Shown here piece by piece: positions 21,341 to 31,966 of a DNA stretch of 64,000 nt. Source of the DNA: Azolla caroliniana (Eukaryota; Polypodiophyta); contig JBHGNT010000014.1 in NCBI GenBank assembly GCA_043228905.1, forward strand, positions 11,594,001 through 11,658,000, read 5' to 3'. The notes under the pieces were generated by a model. The model was not told where the DNA came from. It made no database searches and saw only the letters and a program-made list of their open reading frames with translations. A program made the translations under genes and the position numbers. Every line of letters starts with the position of its first letter. The first letter of the stretch is position 1.

Positions 21341-22180
21341 ATGGAAGGAGGTGTGAGCGGATTCCCAGGTATGATAGTTCTGAACTCACAGAACTATGCA
21401 GACTGGAAGATCAAGATGGAAGACCTTCTCATAGTTAAAGACCTGTACGAGCCAGTCAACAAAACAGAAATACCCAGCGGGTTATTGGAGTCGGACTGGA
21501 AGCTTCTGAATAGAAAGGCGATGGCCACAATCCGACAATGTGTCGATGTAAGTGTTCTTCAGCATGTGGTGAACGACACGAATGCCCACGAGATGTGGTA
21601 GAAGTTGTCGGGTCTGTACGAGAGGAAGAACACGATGAACACAACCTCGCAAATGAGAAAAATCGTACGGCTGAAATACAGAGACGGTGAGAGCATCGTC
21701 GAACACATCAGCACATTTATGGGGTACGTAAATCAACTTGTTGCGACCAAGTTTCCCCTGGATGATGCAATGCAGGCCATCCTGCTGATGTGCACACTGC
21801 CGGAAAGCTAGGAGAACCTAGTGGTTACTCTGAGCACCTCTTGTCAAGAAGAGAACTTGTCTTTACAGACGGTGAAGACAAGCATCCTAAATGAGGAGGC
21901 TAGGAGGAAAGAAAAAGGATTCTTGTCCCAAACGAAGTCGAATCTGACTCAACATATGGACAGAGGAAGGGACCGGCGAAGAAGAAGTCCGCAGCGAACG
22001 GACAACTCCTATGCCAAATCGAAGTCCAGAGGTAAACCTGTGTGCTTGTATTGTGGAAAACCTGGACACTTCCAGAAGGACTGTCGACACATGAAGAAGG
22101 ATAAGTTTGTCGGAAACAATGTCGAACCCTGGAAGATTCTGGATGACAAGAACACTTCGGCCACTGCTACAAGCAATGAG
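21341..22180 (+). pseudogene. Gag of E2
   Basis: The start ATG at 21341 (MEGGVSGFPGMIVLN) matches E1. The frame is continuous apart from TAG at 21599-21601 and TAG at 21809-21811, the second probably a former Trp codon (LPESWENL type). The zinc knuckle CLYCGKPGHFQKDC lies at 22043-22084. The basic stretch before it (DRGRDRRRRSPQR) would bind RNA. Confidence 0.85.
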
Positions 22181-25100
22181 GAACTTCTATTCATTTGTGA
22201 ACAGACAAGTGCAAATCTCGCAAGAGAAGAATGCACTTGGGTGATCGACTCCGGCGCATCCGATCACATTACTCCGTCGAGAGAGTATTTCTTGACTTAC
22301 ATAACCGGGGATCATGGCTATGTAAAGATGGGTGATAGTAGAGAATGCAAGATAACCGGAATCGGAAGTGTCAGCTTGACGACGTCGACAGGGTGTCGAC
22401 TGACATTGAAGGATATTCGACACGTCCCCGATATCAGATTGAATCTGATATCGACTGGAAAACTTGATGACGAAGGCTACAGTGGTAGCTTTTGGAATGG
22501 CAAGTGGAAGTTCTGTCGAGGAAATCTCATAGTGGCCCGAGCACAGAAAGAAGGCACATTGTACATGATGCATTCCCGACTCTGCAAATCGGAGGTGAAC
22601 GTGGCAGCCGACTCGGCAGGGGAGATATGGCATAAGAGGCTAGGACACATGAGTGAAAAGGGAATGCACCTATTAGCCGACCAAAACCTTCTACTAGAAG
22701 TCCAGGGAATGCACCTGGAGAAGTGTGTCGACTACTTAGCCGGAAAGCAGAACAGGACGGCATTCCACTTGAGACCACCGAGGAGAAGAGAAGTTGCACT
22801 GGAACTAGTACACACGGATGTGTGCTATGTGGATGCTCCATCGCATCGAGGAGGACAATACTTTGTAATGTTTATTGACGACTATAATCGAAAGACATGG
22901 GCCTTCATACTAAAGTTGAAGGATCAAGTATTGTCGGGTTTTAAGGAGTTCAAGGCAAGAACCGAAAGAGAGTTGGGTCAGAAACTGAAGGTTGTCCGAA
23001 CCGACAACGGTGGCGAGTACAGAGGGCAGTTCGAGGAATACTGCAAGTGCCAAGGTATTCGAATCGAATACACAGTGCCAAAGACCCCAAAATTAAACAG
23101 GCTTGCAGAGAGGATGAATCGAACGATCATGGAGAGAGTAAGGAGCATGCACTCTCATGCAAAACTGCCGAAATCCTATTGTGTTGAGGCGTTGTACACA
23201 GCTGTTTATCTTATCAACAGGTCTCCCTCAATGCCATTAAAGGGTGATGTCCCACAAAGGGTGTGGACAGGGAAGGATGTCTCCTACCAACACCTGAGGG
23301 TGTTTGGATGTTTGGTGTATATGCATGTCCCAAAGGATTAGAGGTCAAAGCTCGACAGCAAGTCGAAAGCATGCATATTCATTGGATACTCGGAAGATGA
23401 GTTCGGTTATAGGCTATGGGACCTAGTCGACAAGAAGGTAGTGAGAAGTCAGGATGTAGTCTTTCTAGAAGACAAGACAATTGAAGACTGGAAGCAACAG
23501 AAGTCGGAACCAACTCCCCAGTCAACCTCGACTACCATTGACTTAAGGCCAACTGAGTTGTCACCAACAGCTGTAAGGAGACAGGCGACTGACAGAGCCG
23601 AATCCGAGTCGGTCGACTCGGAAAGACCGACAGACTATGAGTCAGAGTTGGCAGAGCTGCTGAAGTCAATTGATGAATATAAGTTGGAGTTGTCTAACCT
23701 GGAGATGCCGATTGACGAACAGAATCTTGAGCAGAGAGAAGAGTTGGCAGAGACATCCGGAAAAGAGCCAACTGTGGGTGGACGAAGATACCCACTCAGA
23801 GAAAGGAAGGCACCGATTACATATGCCAGTCAATACATCCTCTTGACTGATGATGGTGAACCGGAGTGCTATGAAGAAGCCATTGCTGACGAGAGTAAAG
23901 AAAAATGGCTTAGCGCGATGCAAGAGGAGATGGAATCCTTGCACGTGAATTACACCTACGACCTAGTAGAGCTGCCGAAAGGTAAGAGAGCACTCAGGAA
24001 TAAATGGGTCTACAAGGTGAAGACTGGAGAAGTCAACATCGAGCCCAGGTATAAAGCCCGCATAGTGGTGAAGGGTTTCCAACAGAAGAAGGGCGTCGAC
24101 TTTGACAAAATATTCGCACCAATCGTGAAGATGACATCGATTCGAACTGTTCTAAGCATAGCGGCCAACATGGATCTGGAGATCGAACAATTGGATGTCA
24201 AAACCGCATTTCTACACGGGGAGCTAGAAGAAGAAATCTACATGCAACAACCCAAAGGCTTTGAGGAGAAAGGGAAAGAGAATTTGGTGTGTCGACTGAG
24301 GAAAAGCTTGTACGGTCTAAAACAAGTTCCACGCCAATGGTACACGAAATTTGAGTCCTTCATGATGGAACATCGGTTCTAGAAAACACAGGCTGATCAC
24401 TATGTGTTTGTCAAAAGGTACGAGGAAGGAGATTTCTTGATTCTCTTGCTATATGTCGATGATATGTTGATAGTCAGTCAAGACACAAGGAAGATTGGAA
24501 GCTTGAAGAAAGCTCTCGGCAAGTCATTTGCCATGAAAGACCTTGGACCGGCAAAGCAAATCCTAGGAATGCACATAACCTGAGACAGAGCTCGAAAGGT
24601 GCTATGGTTGTCACAACAAAAGTATGTGATGAAGATCCTAGAGAGGTTCAACATGTCGAATGCAAAGTCGATTGGCTCCGTGTTGCCGACAAATTGCAGA
24701 TTGAATGCGAAGTAGTGTTCGAAAGGGCAAAAGGAAAAGGCTAAGATGAAGAAGGTACCATATGCCTCAGTTGTCGGTAGTCTAATGTATGTTATGGTCT
24801 GTACGAGACCGGACATAGTATTTGTTGTGGGAGCAGTAAGCAATGAAGTGGATACTCAGGTAACTGAAAGGCACCTCGGAGGTGTGGTTAAGGTATGGTG
24901 TCGGAAAACCTGTGCTGGAAGGTTTTACCGATTCAGACATGTCTGGAGATACCGACTCAAGCCAATCCACGTCAGGGTACGTGATGACCTATGCAGGGGG
25001 AGCAATGTTGTGGCAATCATGATTGCAGAAGTCTGTAGCCTTGTCAATACAGAGGCAGAGTATATGGCAGCGGTAGAGGCCGGGAAAGAGTTGATCTAGA

Positions 25101-25378
25101 TGAGAAATTTTCTCACCGAACTAGGCATGAAGCAAAAGGAATTCTTGCTTCACTGTGACAGTCAAAGTGCCATACACCTAGCCAAGAACGTGGCATACCA
25201 CTCCCGGACTAAGCACATACAGAGAAGGTATTACTGGTTGCGGGAGAGAGTCGAAGAAGGAGAGTTCTCCCTTGTGAAGATCCATACCGACAACAATGGA
25301 TTTGACATGCTGACGAAGGACCTACCTAGGGACAGACTTCAGTGTCTTTCGGGAAAATACAGGACTGATAGATTTCCT
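22181..25378 (+). pseudogene. Pol polyprotein of E2
   Basis: It continues the gag frame. The protease has the intact box TWVIDSGASDHIT (about 22237). The pre-integrase region reads WHKRLGHMSEKGM. The integrase keeps HTDVCYVD, RTDNGGEYRGQ and LAERMNRTIM. The RT has its YVDD box at 24452-24463. RNase H has TEAEYMAAVEAG, CDSQSAIHLAKN and LVKIHTDNNGFDMLTKDL. Stops lie at 23339, 24380 (TAG), 24581 (TGA), 24713 (TAG) and 25097 (TAG). Gag to RT has no frameshift. RNase H has a deletion and an out-of-frame stretch at about 24890-25050. Confidence 0.86.
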
Positions 25379-25401
25379 CCCACAGGAGTGACGGGGGAGT
25401 T

Positions 25402-25971
25402 TGTTGGGAATATGTCCCTCCAGTGGGAGGATGATCCGACAGTTCGAAAAGCCAACAGTCGAAGAGTCGGAAAACATGAGTCGAGTCGAAACCGGAATCG
25501 TGTAAATAGCCAACTCGGGAGACTATATTTGTAAATAGTCTAAGTGTGCGCCCTAGGAGGGCTACGTATGTAAATAACCAAAAAGTTGTGTAAGTATATA
25601 TGCAACTAGGGCAAACTTTTAGTTATGTATGTAGAGTGATGAACAAAAAACTCTGTATGTGTAGAACTGTAGAATGTAAGAGAGCATGAGAGAGAGAAGT
25701 GTGAGTCGCGCCATAGCTATGTGAGTAACAGCAAACGCGAAGAGCCCTGTGCGGTTGATACACTCGACAGAGTGTTATATTCCTCTCGGTGTTTGTATAT
25801 CCACTTTGTATAGTGAAGAAATTTGTTCACCCGTGGTTTTTCCCCGTTTTAGGGTTTCCATGTAAAACTCTGTGCACTGTTGTGTGTCTTATTTTTCCTG
25901 GCATTTTTGTAATTCATATTTCAGCATTGTCTGTTCATTGTGAATTAAATTTCCGCAACGATTTCCCAACA
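25402..25971 (+). repeat. 3' LTR of E2
   Basis: It starts TGTTGGGAATATGTCCCTCC after ACGGGGGAGTT and ends TTTCCCAACA, 570 bp. The CATCC duplication follows. Confidence 0.92.
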
Positions 25972-25976
25972 CATCC

Positions 25977-28405
25977 TTCCATATAATTCCGTCTAGAGAG
26001 TGTTTCTCGACTTACACATCCAGTGATCATGGCTATGTAAAGATGGGGGATAATGGGGAGCGTAAGATAGCCAGTGTAGGAAGTATAAGCCTGATGATGT
26101 CAATAGGTTGTCGATTGACTCTAAGGGAAGTTGGACATGTCCCCGATATCAGATTGAATCTGATATTGACTAGAAGACGAAGGCTATAGTGGTAGCTTTC
26201 GAAATGGCAAATGGAAGTTCTGTTGTGGAAACCTCATAGTGGCTTGAGCACAGAAAGAGGGCACATTGTATATATGCATGCCCGATTGTGCAAGTCAAAA
26301 GCAAATGTGGCGGCCGACTCGAGTGAAGAGTTATGGCATAAGAGACTACGCCACATGAGTGAGAAGGGAATTCATATCCTAGCCGACCAAGAACTTCTCC
26401 CATAAGTGAAAGGAGTACACTTGGAGAAGTTTTTCGACTGCTTAGTCGGCAAGCAGAATAGAGCAACATTCCACACAAGACCACGAAGGAGAAGAGAAGC
26501 TACACTCAAATTGGTGCACACCAATGTGTGCTATGTAGATGCTCCATCACATCGAAGTGGGCAATACTTCGTAACGTTTATTGATGACTATAGTCGGAAG
26601 ACATGAGCCTTCGTATTGAAGTCGAAGGATCAAGTATTGTCATTCTTCAAGGAGTTCCAGGCAAGCACCAAAAGAGATTTGGGTAGGAAGTTGAAGGTTT
26701 TCTAAACTGACAATGGTGGCAAATATAAAGGGCAAATCGAAGAATATTGCAAGACCCAAGGCATTTGAATCGAATAGATAGTACTGAAGACCCCTAAGTT
26801 GATCGAGTTTGTAGAGAGGATGAATCAAATAATCATGGAGAGAGTAAGGAGCATGTTGTCGCATGCTAAGCTGCTGAAAACATATTGGGTTGAGGCAATG
26901 CATACAACTGTTTTATCTTATCAATAGGTCTCCCTCAGTGCCATTGAAAGGTGATGTCCCATAGAGGATGTGAACAAGAAAGGATGCTACAAGTTGTGGG
27001 ACTTAGTCAACAAGAAGGTAGTGAGGAGTCGGGACGCGGTCTTCTTGGAGGACAAGACAATTGAGGACTGGAAGCAAAAGAAGTCGGATTTGACTTCCCA
27101 ATCGACTCCCACTACCACCAACTTAAGGCCAAGTGAACCGACGCAGTCAGTTCTTCGAAGACAGCCAATCAGCACAACCGAATTAGAGTTGGACGACTCG
27201 GAGCAACCAACCAACACAGATGAGTTGGAGTCGGTGGACCTACTGAAGTCGATCGAAGAATATGAGTCGGAGGTGGCTAACCCTCATGGACCAATCGACA
27301 CATATGAACCCGATCCAAGAGAAGAGCTGTCAAAGACATCCGAACAAGAGCCGACAACGAGTAGAAGGAGATACCTACTCAGAGAAAGGAGAGCACGAAT
27401 GACATATGTCAGTCAATACATCCTCTTCACTAATGAAGGTGAGCTTGAGTGCTATGATGAAGCCATTGCTGACGAGCACAAGGAGAAATGGCAGAGTCCA
27501 ATGCAAGATAAGATGGACTCCTTGCATGAGAATTACACCTACGACCTGGTCGATTTACCGAAAGGTTAGAAAGCACTTAGAAATAAATGGATCTATAGCG
27601 TGAAGACTAGAGAACTCAACACACCCAGGTATAAAGCCTGCATTGTGGTGAAGGGGTTTCAACAGAAAAAGGGTGTCGATTTCGACAAGATTTGCACACT
27701 AGTCGTGAAGATGACATCAATTCGAACTATTCTGAGCATAGCTGCCAGCATGGACTTGGAGATCGAAGTTAGATATCAAAACAACATTCTTGCACTAGGA
27801 GCTAGATGAAGAGATCTACATGCAACAGCCCAAAGGCTTTGTGAAGCAAGGGAAAGAGAACCTTGTGTGTCGACTGAAGAAAAGCTTGTATAGTCTAAAA
27901 CAAGCTCCACGCCAATGGTACAAGAAGTTTGAGTTCTTCATGAAGGAACATAGGTTCTAGAAGATAGAGGTTGATCATTGTGCGTTCGTAAAAAGGTATG
28001 ATGAAGGAGACTTCTTAATTCTCTTACTATATGTGGTTGACATGTTGATAGTCAGACAAGACATGAAGAGAATTTTGAGCTTGAAGAAAGCATTAGGCAA
28101 GTCGTTTGCCATGAAAGATCTTGGACTTGCCAAACAGATCCTAGGGATGCACATAGTTCGAGATAGAACTAAGAAAGTGTTGTGGTTGTCACGAGAGAAG
28201 TATGTGACAAAGATCTTAGAGAGGTTCAACATGTCGGAAGCAAAGCCAGTCGACTCTATGTTGCCAATCAACTGCAAGCTGAATGCAAAGCAATGCCCTA
28301 GAGGGGAGAAAGAAAAGGTTGAGATGAGGAAAGTACCATATGCCTCGGTCGTCGGCAATTTAATGAATGCTATGGTCTGTACGAGACCAGACATAGCATA
28401 CATAT
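25977..28405 (+). pseudogene. Rest of the pol of E1, joined to Gypsy G
   Basis: This is the continuation of E1 after E2: protease tail, pre-integrase (MSEKGIHILADQ), integrase (HTNVCYVD, DNGGKYKGQ, first Asp changed) and RT. The RT catalytic box reads YVVD (28030-28041) instead of YVDD. A TAG near 27958 sits at the same codon as the stop at 24380 in E2. Several other stops and frameshifts occur. At about 28405, after CTRPDIAY, the sequence changes abruptly to Gypsy pol. RNase H and the 3' LTR of E1 are absent. Confidence 0.8.
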
Positions 28406-29149
28406 TAGAGAAGTTCAATCATTCCTTGGGTTTGTCGGGTTTTTGCAAAAATCTCTTTGCAATTATTCCCAATTCACGACGTCATTTACTGATCTTCTAA
28501 AAGGTCAAACACTTAAGTCTACAAAACCTATTGTATGGAATGCTACACTAGACCTCGCCTTTAAGGAACTTAAGGACCTTGTGTGCAAGGCTCCTTCGCT
28601 TCTTTTACTAGATCCTTCAAAACCTTTCCAGGTTGAAACCAACGCAAGTGATTATGCTATAGGTGTCGTCCTATATCAAGATGGTAAACCAATAGCATTT
28701 GAGAGTACAAACAAAACTTGATTCTGCTCAGTGTAGGTATACCGTGCAAGGAATTATTTGCATTTATTCCTGTGCTAAAGTCATGGCACCATTATCTTTA
28801 TGGAAATCGTTTTGTGGTAACTACAGACCACGAGTCCTTGAAATATTTTTGTGACCAACAAGACCTCAAAGGTCGTAAGGCATGATGGGTAGATCTCATC
28901 CAAGAGTTTGATTTTTCCATACGATACCGTAAAGGTTCCATGAACATTGTCGTTGATGCACTAAGTCATATCCGTGAAGTTAACATGCTTAGCTTCACTG
29001 AAATAACACCATATCTTTATAATCACCTTCGAGGAAAGTATCTTGATGACAATTATTTTGGAAAATATTGGGCAAAAGTTGAGTCTGGAATAGATATCAC
29101 CACATCCTCGAAGGAATCCTTCCACATTGCTAATGGTCTGCTCTACCGT
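28405..29149 (+). pseudogene. Gypsy element G, part 1: RT end and RNase H
   Basis: The reading begins SFLGFVGFLQKS and SFTDLLKG, the connection domain of plant Ty3/gypsy pol. RNase H follows (FQVETNASDYAIGVVLYQDGKPIAFES, VVTTDHESLKYF, FSIRYRKGSMNIVVDALS). Frameshifts occur near 28720 and a stop near 28884. It is interrupted by element F after ANGLLYR. The CCGT at 29146-29149 is the left target duplication of F. Confidence 0.83.
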
Positions 29150-29804
29150 TGTCGTGAAGAAAACCGTCCCTTAGCGTAATCGGTGCATAGCGCGCGTGAA
29201 CCGGCTCTTCACACGTGCGCGCCCTTTAATGTATATAATAGAGAATTAGGTACAAAGGTATATCCTAGGTAGTTAGATTCGGTAGGTAGGAAGTTAATGA
29301 GGGAAACGGCTCCCTTCTTGAAGCTATAAAAGAGAGGGAGACGCGGGGAGAAGGGGACTAGGAATTTTATTGAGGAGGACGAAGTGCTATCGGACCGAAA
29401 CCGAACGCTTCTCCTTTGTTCGTTCTCCATCGCTCTTCTCTGCAGGTTTTCGGGAGGCTCGCGCTGCTTCAAGGAACGCCCGTGTGCTTCCGGCAGCACC
29501 TCCATCCTATCCCCTTTCGTGCGCAGACGAGCAGGCATCGGCATCTGTTCGTCGGCATGTTCGGTTGTAACCACTCGCGTGCTCTGTTGTTTATTTGTCA
29601 TTCGTTAATATACAAACATTCGTGTCTCTCTGTCTCTGTGTCCATTCGTGTCTTCTGCGTTGACGGGCCGTGTCCCTATGTTTCTTTGCTCACACGTAAC
29701 CGGGCGTCTCTCTCTTTCTCTTTCCCCTTCTATCACCTGCTCTTCGGTTCAAGACCTCGGTGGTCCCGCCTCGTTTCTCCATGCACGCGCGTAGTAACGC
29801 GACA
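29150..29804 (+). repeat. 5' LTR of element F
   Basis: It starts TGTCG and ends CGACA, which are perfect inverted ends. A G-box CACGTG lies at 29211-29216 within an imperfect inverted repeat (29189-29199 with 29207-29221). TATAAA lies at 29325-29330. Transcription would start downstream of that. Confidence 0.93.
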
Positions 29805-29824
29805 TCTTTGGTGAACCCGACGTG
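29805..29824 (+). promoter_or_regulatory. Primer-binding site of element F
   Basis: TCTTTGGTGAACCCGACGTG follows the LTR, with TGG at 29809. Element D has the related ATTTGGTGAACC at 13701. I cannot assign the primer tRNA from memory. Confidence 0.7.
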
Positions 29825-29848
29825 AAACAGGCGGCAGAGGAGCAGAAG

Positions 29849-30508
29849 ATGAGGGGGTCGGATCTTGCGGAGGCCATGGCTTCGGCCGTGGACCAGATAG
29901 TGAGCGCGCGCGAGGGAACCGGCGCCCTTGACAGGGCTATTGAGGCGATCGTCGGTACGATCGGCCGGTTAAGTGGAAAGGATGCCACGAGTTATTTGGC
30001 GTCCTACCGGGCGGAGATGTTGATGAGGGATATTCCGGAAGAGAGGCGTCTTGCCGGATTCCCTCGAGTGGCGATGTCGGGCATCCATGCAGAGGTGCTC
30101 GAGGTCCGGGCGGAGAGCCGGACCTGGGAGGAGTTCGAAGTACGGCTCCTGGAGAAATACGGGTTGGATGACGCGCTTCGGCTTTCAAAGCGGGGCTTCA
30201 TGGAGTGGGTGGAGTCCCCCAACAAAGGAAGAAATGTGTCGGTACTCTTCCGGGAGTTTGAGGAACGCTTTGCGCACCTTTCGGCGCTCGATCGGACCGT
30301 TCTGGACACAAGTCGTGTCCTACTGTTTGTGAAATCGGTTGACGCACGGGATCGGGAGCAAGTGGGCTCCTTACTGGAAACTGAAGACGGGTTGACGGCC
30401 GACTGGGCCGCGGTAAAAAGAGTCTGCGGCCGTTTTGACAAACGGTGGGAGTGGGCTGATACAAGGGCAGGTCCTGTCGCAACAAGGAAGCTCGAACCAA
30501 TACCATAG
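29849..30508 (+). CDS. Gag capsid of Gypsy element F
   Basis: The first ATG is 29849 (MRGSDLAEAMASAVDQIV), about 45 nt behind the LTR, and the frame has no stop between the LTR and this ATG. The 219-codon reading is a helical, charged capsid-type protein (GRLSGKDATSYLASYRAEM, GFMEWVESPNK, VLFREFEERFAHLSALDRT). It corresponds to the gag of D around 13760-14270. It ends at UAG 30506-30508, after which the same frame continues without break through the zinc knuckle and protease. The UAG reads as CCA-TAG-GCG and may be a former CAG. It would form the particle shell in the cytoplasm. Confidence 0.8.
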   Translation: MRGSDLAEAMASAVDQIVSAREGTGALDRAIEAIVGTIGRLSGKDATSYLASYRAEMLMRDIPEERRLAGFPRVAMSGIHAEVLEVRAESRTWEEFEVRLLEKYGLDDALRLSKRGFMEWVESPNKGRNVSVLFREFEERFAHLSALDRTVLDTSRVLLFVKSVDARDREQVGSLLETEDGLTADWAAVKRVCGRFDKRWEWADTRAGPVATRKLEPIP

Positions 30509-31966
30509 GCGCGAAAGGAAGAGACCCGGGAGTGGCTCGAAACCGGTTCGGCTTCGACCGGCGTGGTCCGAGGCTCGTCCGGGGGAACAGCTTTGGAGGA
30601 GTTGACACGAGCAGTAAAGGATCTCCAGATCGCCCAGGCTCGAAGGGAAGGCAGCGAACAAGCTTGTGACCGACGGCCTCCGGCAGGAAATAGATGCATG
30701 TGGTGCGACAAGGTCGGCCACATCCGGAAATACTGCGGGGACTTTGCGGAGGCTTTGAGAAGCCAGGTAGTGTACCTATGGGAAGGTCGAGTGCACGCCA
30801 GCGATACCCGGAGGGCCCTGAACCGAAACGACGAGCGAGGAGGAATGAAAAGGCTGATGGAAGAGGCGGAGGCCCGGCACGCGGAGACCGTCCACTACTC
30901 GGCGTCAACCGGTATTCGGGTCGGAGGCAGCGAGGCCCGGAAGGAGAGCAAAGCCGGGTTCTGGCCGACGATGCTGGAAGGCCTCGCCGGTGCCCGACTA
31001 AGGAAAGACGAGGCGGACCGCGCGGAGAAGCGGGTCCATGAGGTAACCGGGTGGAGTGACCCGGTCGAAGAAAAGACGGGTTTCATCGAAGCAGCTTGCC
31101 AGAACTACGAGGCTCTGGTTGAAGACAAACGGGTAGGTAAAACCGGAGGGGCCGGACCCTCACAGAGATACGAAACCCGATTCGGGCCGAAACGGAACGA
31201 GGCCGGTGAGACCAGTGCCCGAGATAACCACAAGAAGGGCGGATACTGGTTGGGCACAAAGATCGAAAGGACCATGGACCTACGAAAGGTCCTGGAAGAA
31301 CGAATCGTCGACAGCAAGGTGGAACTGTCGTTGCGGGAGGTGCTCGGAATCGCCAAGAAGGAGTTCCACGACTCCATCGTAAACTTGGTGAAGAGGAAGA
31401 GGTTGTCGACGGAGATAGAACCGGAAAGGCCGGTGGAGGTGCGGACGACGCACATAGAGGACATGGCGCTGGAAGACGAGTGGGCGGAGAGCCACTATTC
31501 GAGGCCACACTGGGCCCGAGCGACCACGGAAACCACGGTGAAGATCGGAGATGTTCAGGAACCGGTGGTGGCGCTAGTGGACCACGGTTCGGAAATAAAC
31601 CTGATGTCCATGGACTTCTACAAGAAGGGGAAATGGTCGGTCAACACCAAGCACAGGTGTAAGATACGAGCGGCGACGCGCGCCATCGAGGAACTACACG
31701 GGGCCTGCCCAAACGTGCGAGTCAAGATCGGCGACGTCGAGATAGACCAGCACTTCTTTGTGCAGGAGACGTCCTCGCACCCAGTCATACTGGGAGAACC
31801 GTACATTACGGCAGCACGGATGGAGACCAAGGTGCTGAACAACAAGTCGGCTTACGCGAGGGTCAAGAGTCAGGACGGGCGTCATTCGATCCAGTTCTTG
31901 ACGGTGCGACCGAACCACGAGCGAAACCGCGAGTCCCTCGGTGGCGAGAACCGAGAGGATTTTTAG
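30509..31966 (+). CDS. Nucleocapsid zinc knuckle and aspartic protease of element F
   Basis: This is in the same frame as gag after the UAG. The first ATG comes only at the zinc knuckle, so expression probably needs UAG readthrough or the UAG is a defect. The knuckle CMWCDKVGHIRKYC lies at 30695-30736. A long charged linker (MDLRKVLEERIVDSKVELSL, a coil) follows. The protease box VVALVDHGSEINLMS has the catalytic Asp at 31580 and DHG instead of DSG or DTG, as in D. FFVQETSSHPVILGEPYIT completes the retropepsin fold. It ends at TAG 31964-31966 in U UUU UAG, where pol opens in the -1 frame. Confidence 0.82.
   Translation, partial: ARKEETREWLETGSASTGVVRGSSGGTALEELTRAVKDLQIAQARREGSEQACDRRPPAGNRCMWCDKVGHIRKYCGDFAEALRSQVVYLWEGRVHASDTRRALNRNDERGGMKRLMEEAEARHAETVHYSASTGIRVGGSEARKESKAGFWPTMLEGLAGARLRKDEADRAEKRVHEVTGWSDPVEEKTGFIEAACQNYEALVEDKRVGKTGGAGPSQRYETRFGPKRNEAGETSARDNHKKGGYWLGTKIERTMDLRKVLEERIVDSKVELSLREVLGIAKKEFHDSIVNLVKRKRLSTEIEPERPVEVRTTHIEDMALEDEWAESHYSRPHWARATTETTVKIGDVQEPVVALVDHGSEINLMSMDFYKKGKWSVNTKHRCKIRAATRAIEELHGACPNVRVKIGDVEIDQHFFVQETSSHPVILGEPYITAARMETKVLNNKSAYARVKSQDGRHSIQFLTVRPNHERNRESLGGENREDF

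Larger units (their letters stand above)
20721..25971 (+). mobile_element. Copia element E2 (family II), inserted in E1
   Basis: This is a 5251-bp element with LTRs at 20721-21312 and 25402-25971, flanked by the exact duplication CATCC at 20716-20720 and 25972-25976. It split the protease of E1: coding after the insertion continues with PSRE and DHGYVKMGD motifs. The LTRs differ by substitutions and by a deletion of about 22 bp in the 3' copy, between short GAG-type repeats. Confidence 0.92.

Noticed and set aside
22181-25378. Claim that every stop in E2 comes from methyl-C deamination
   Set aside because: The stops at 21599 and 23339 could equally derive from GAG codons by transversion, so only the stops with a paralog comparison or a likely Trp codon were used.
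29209-29601. Open frames on both strands within the F LTRs
   Set aside because: They lie in LTR sequence, are repeated in the other LTR and show no domain.
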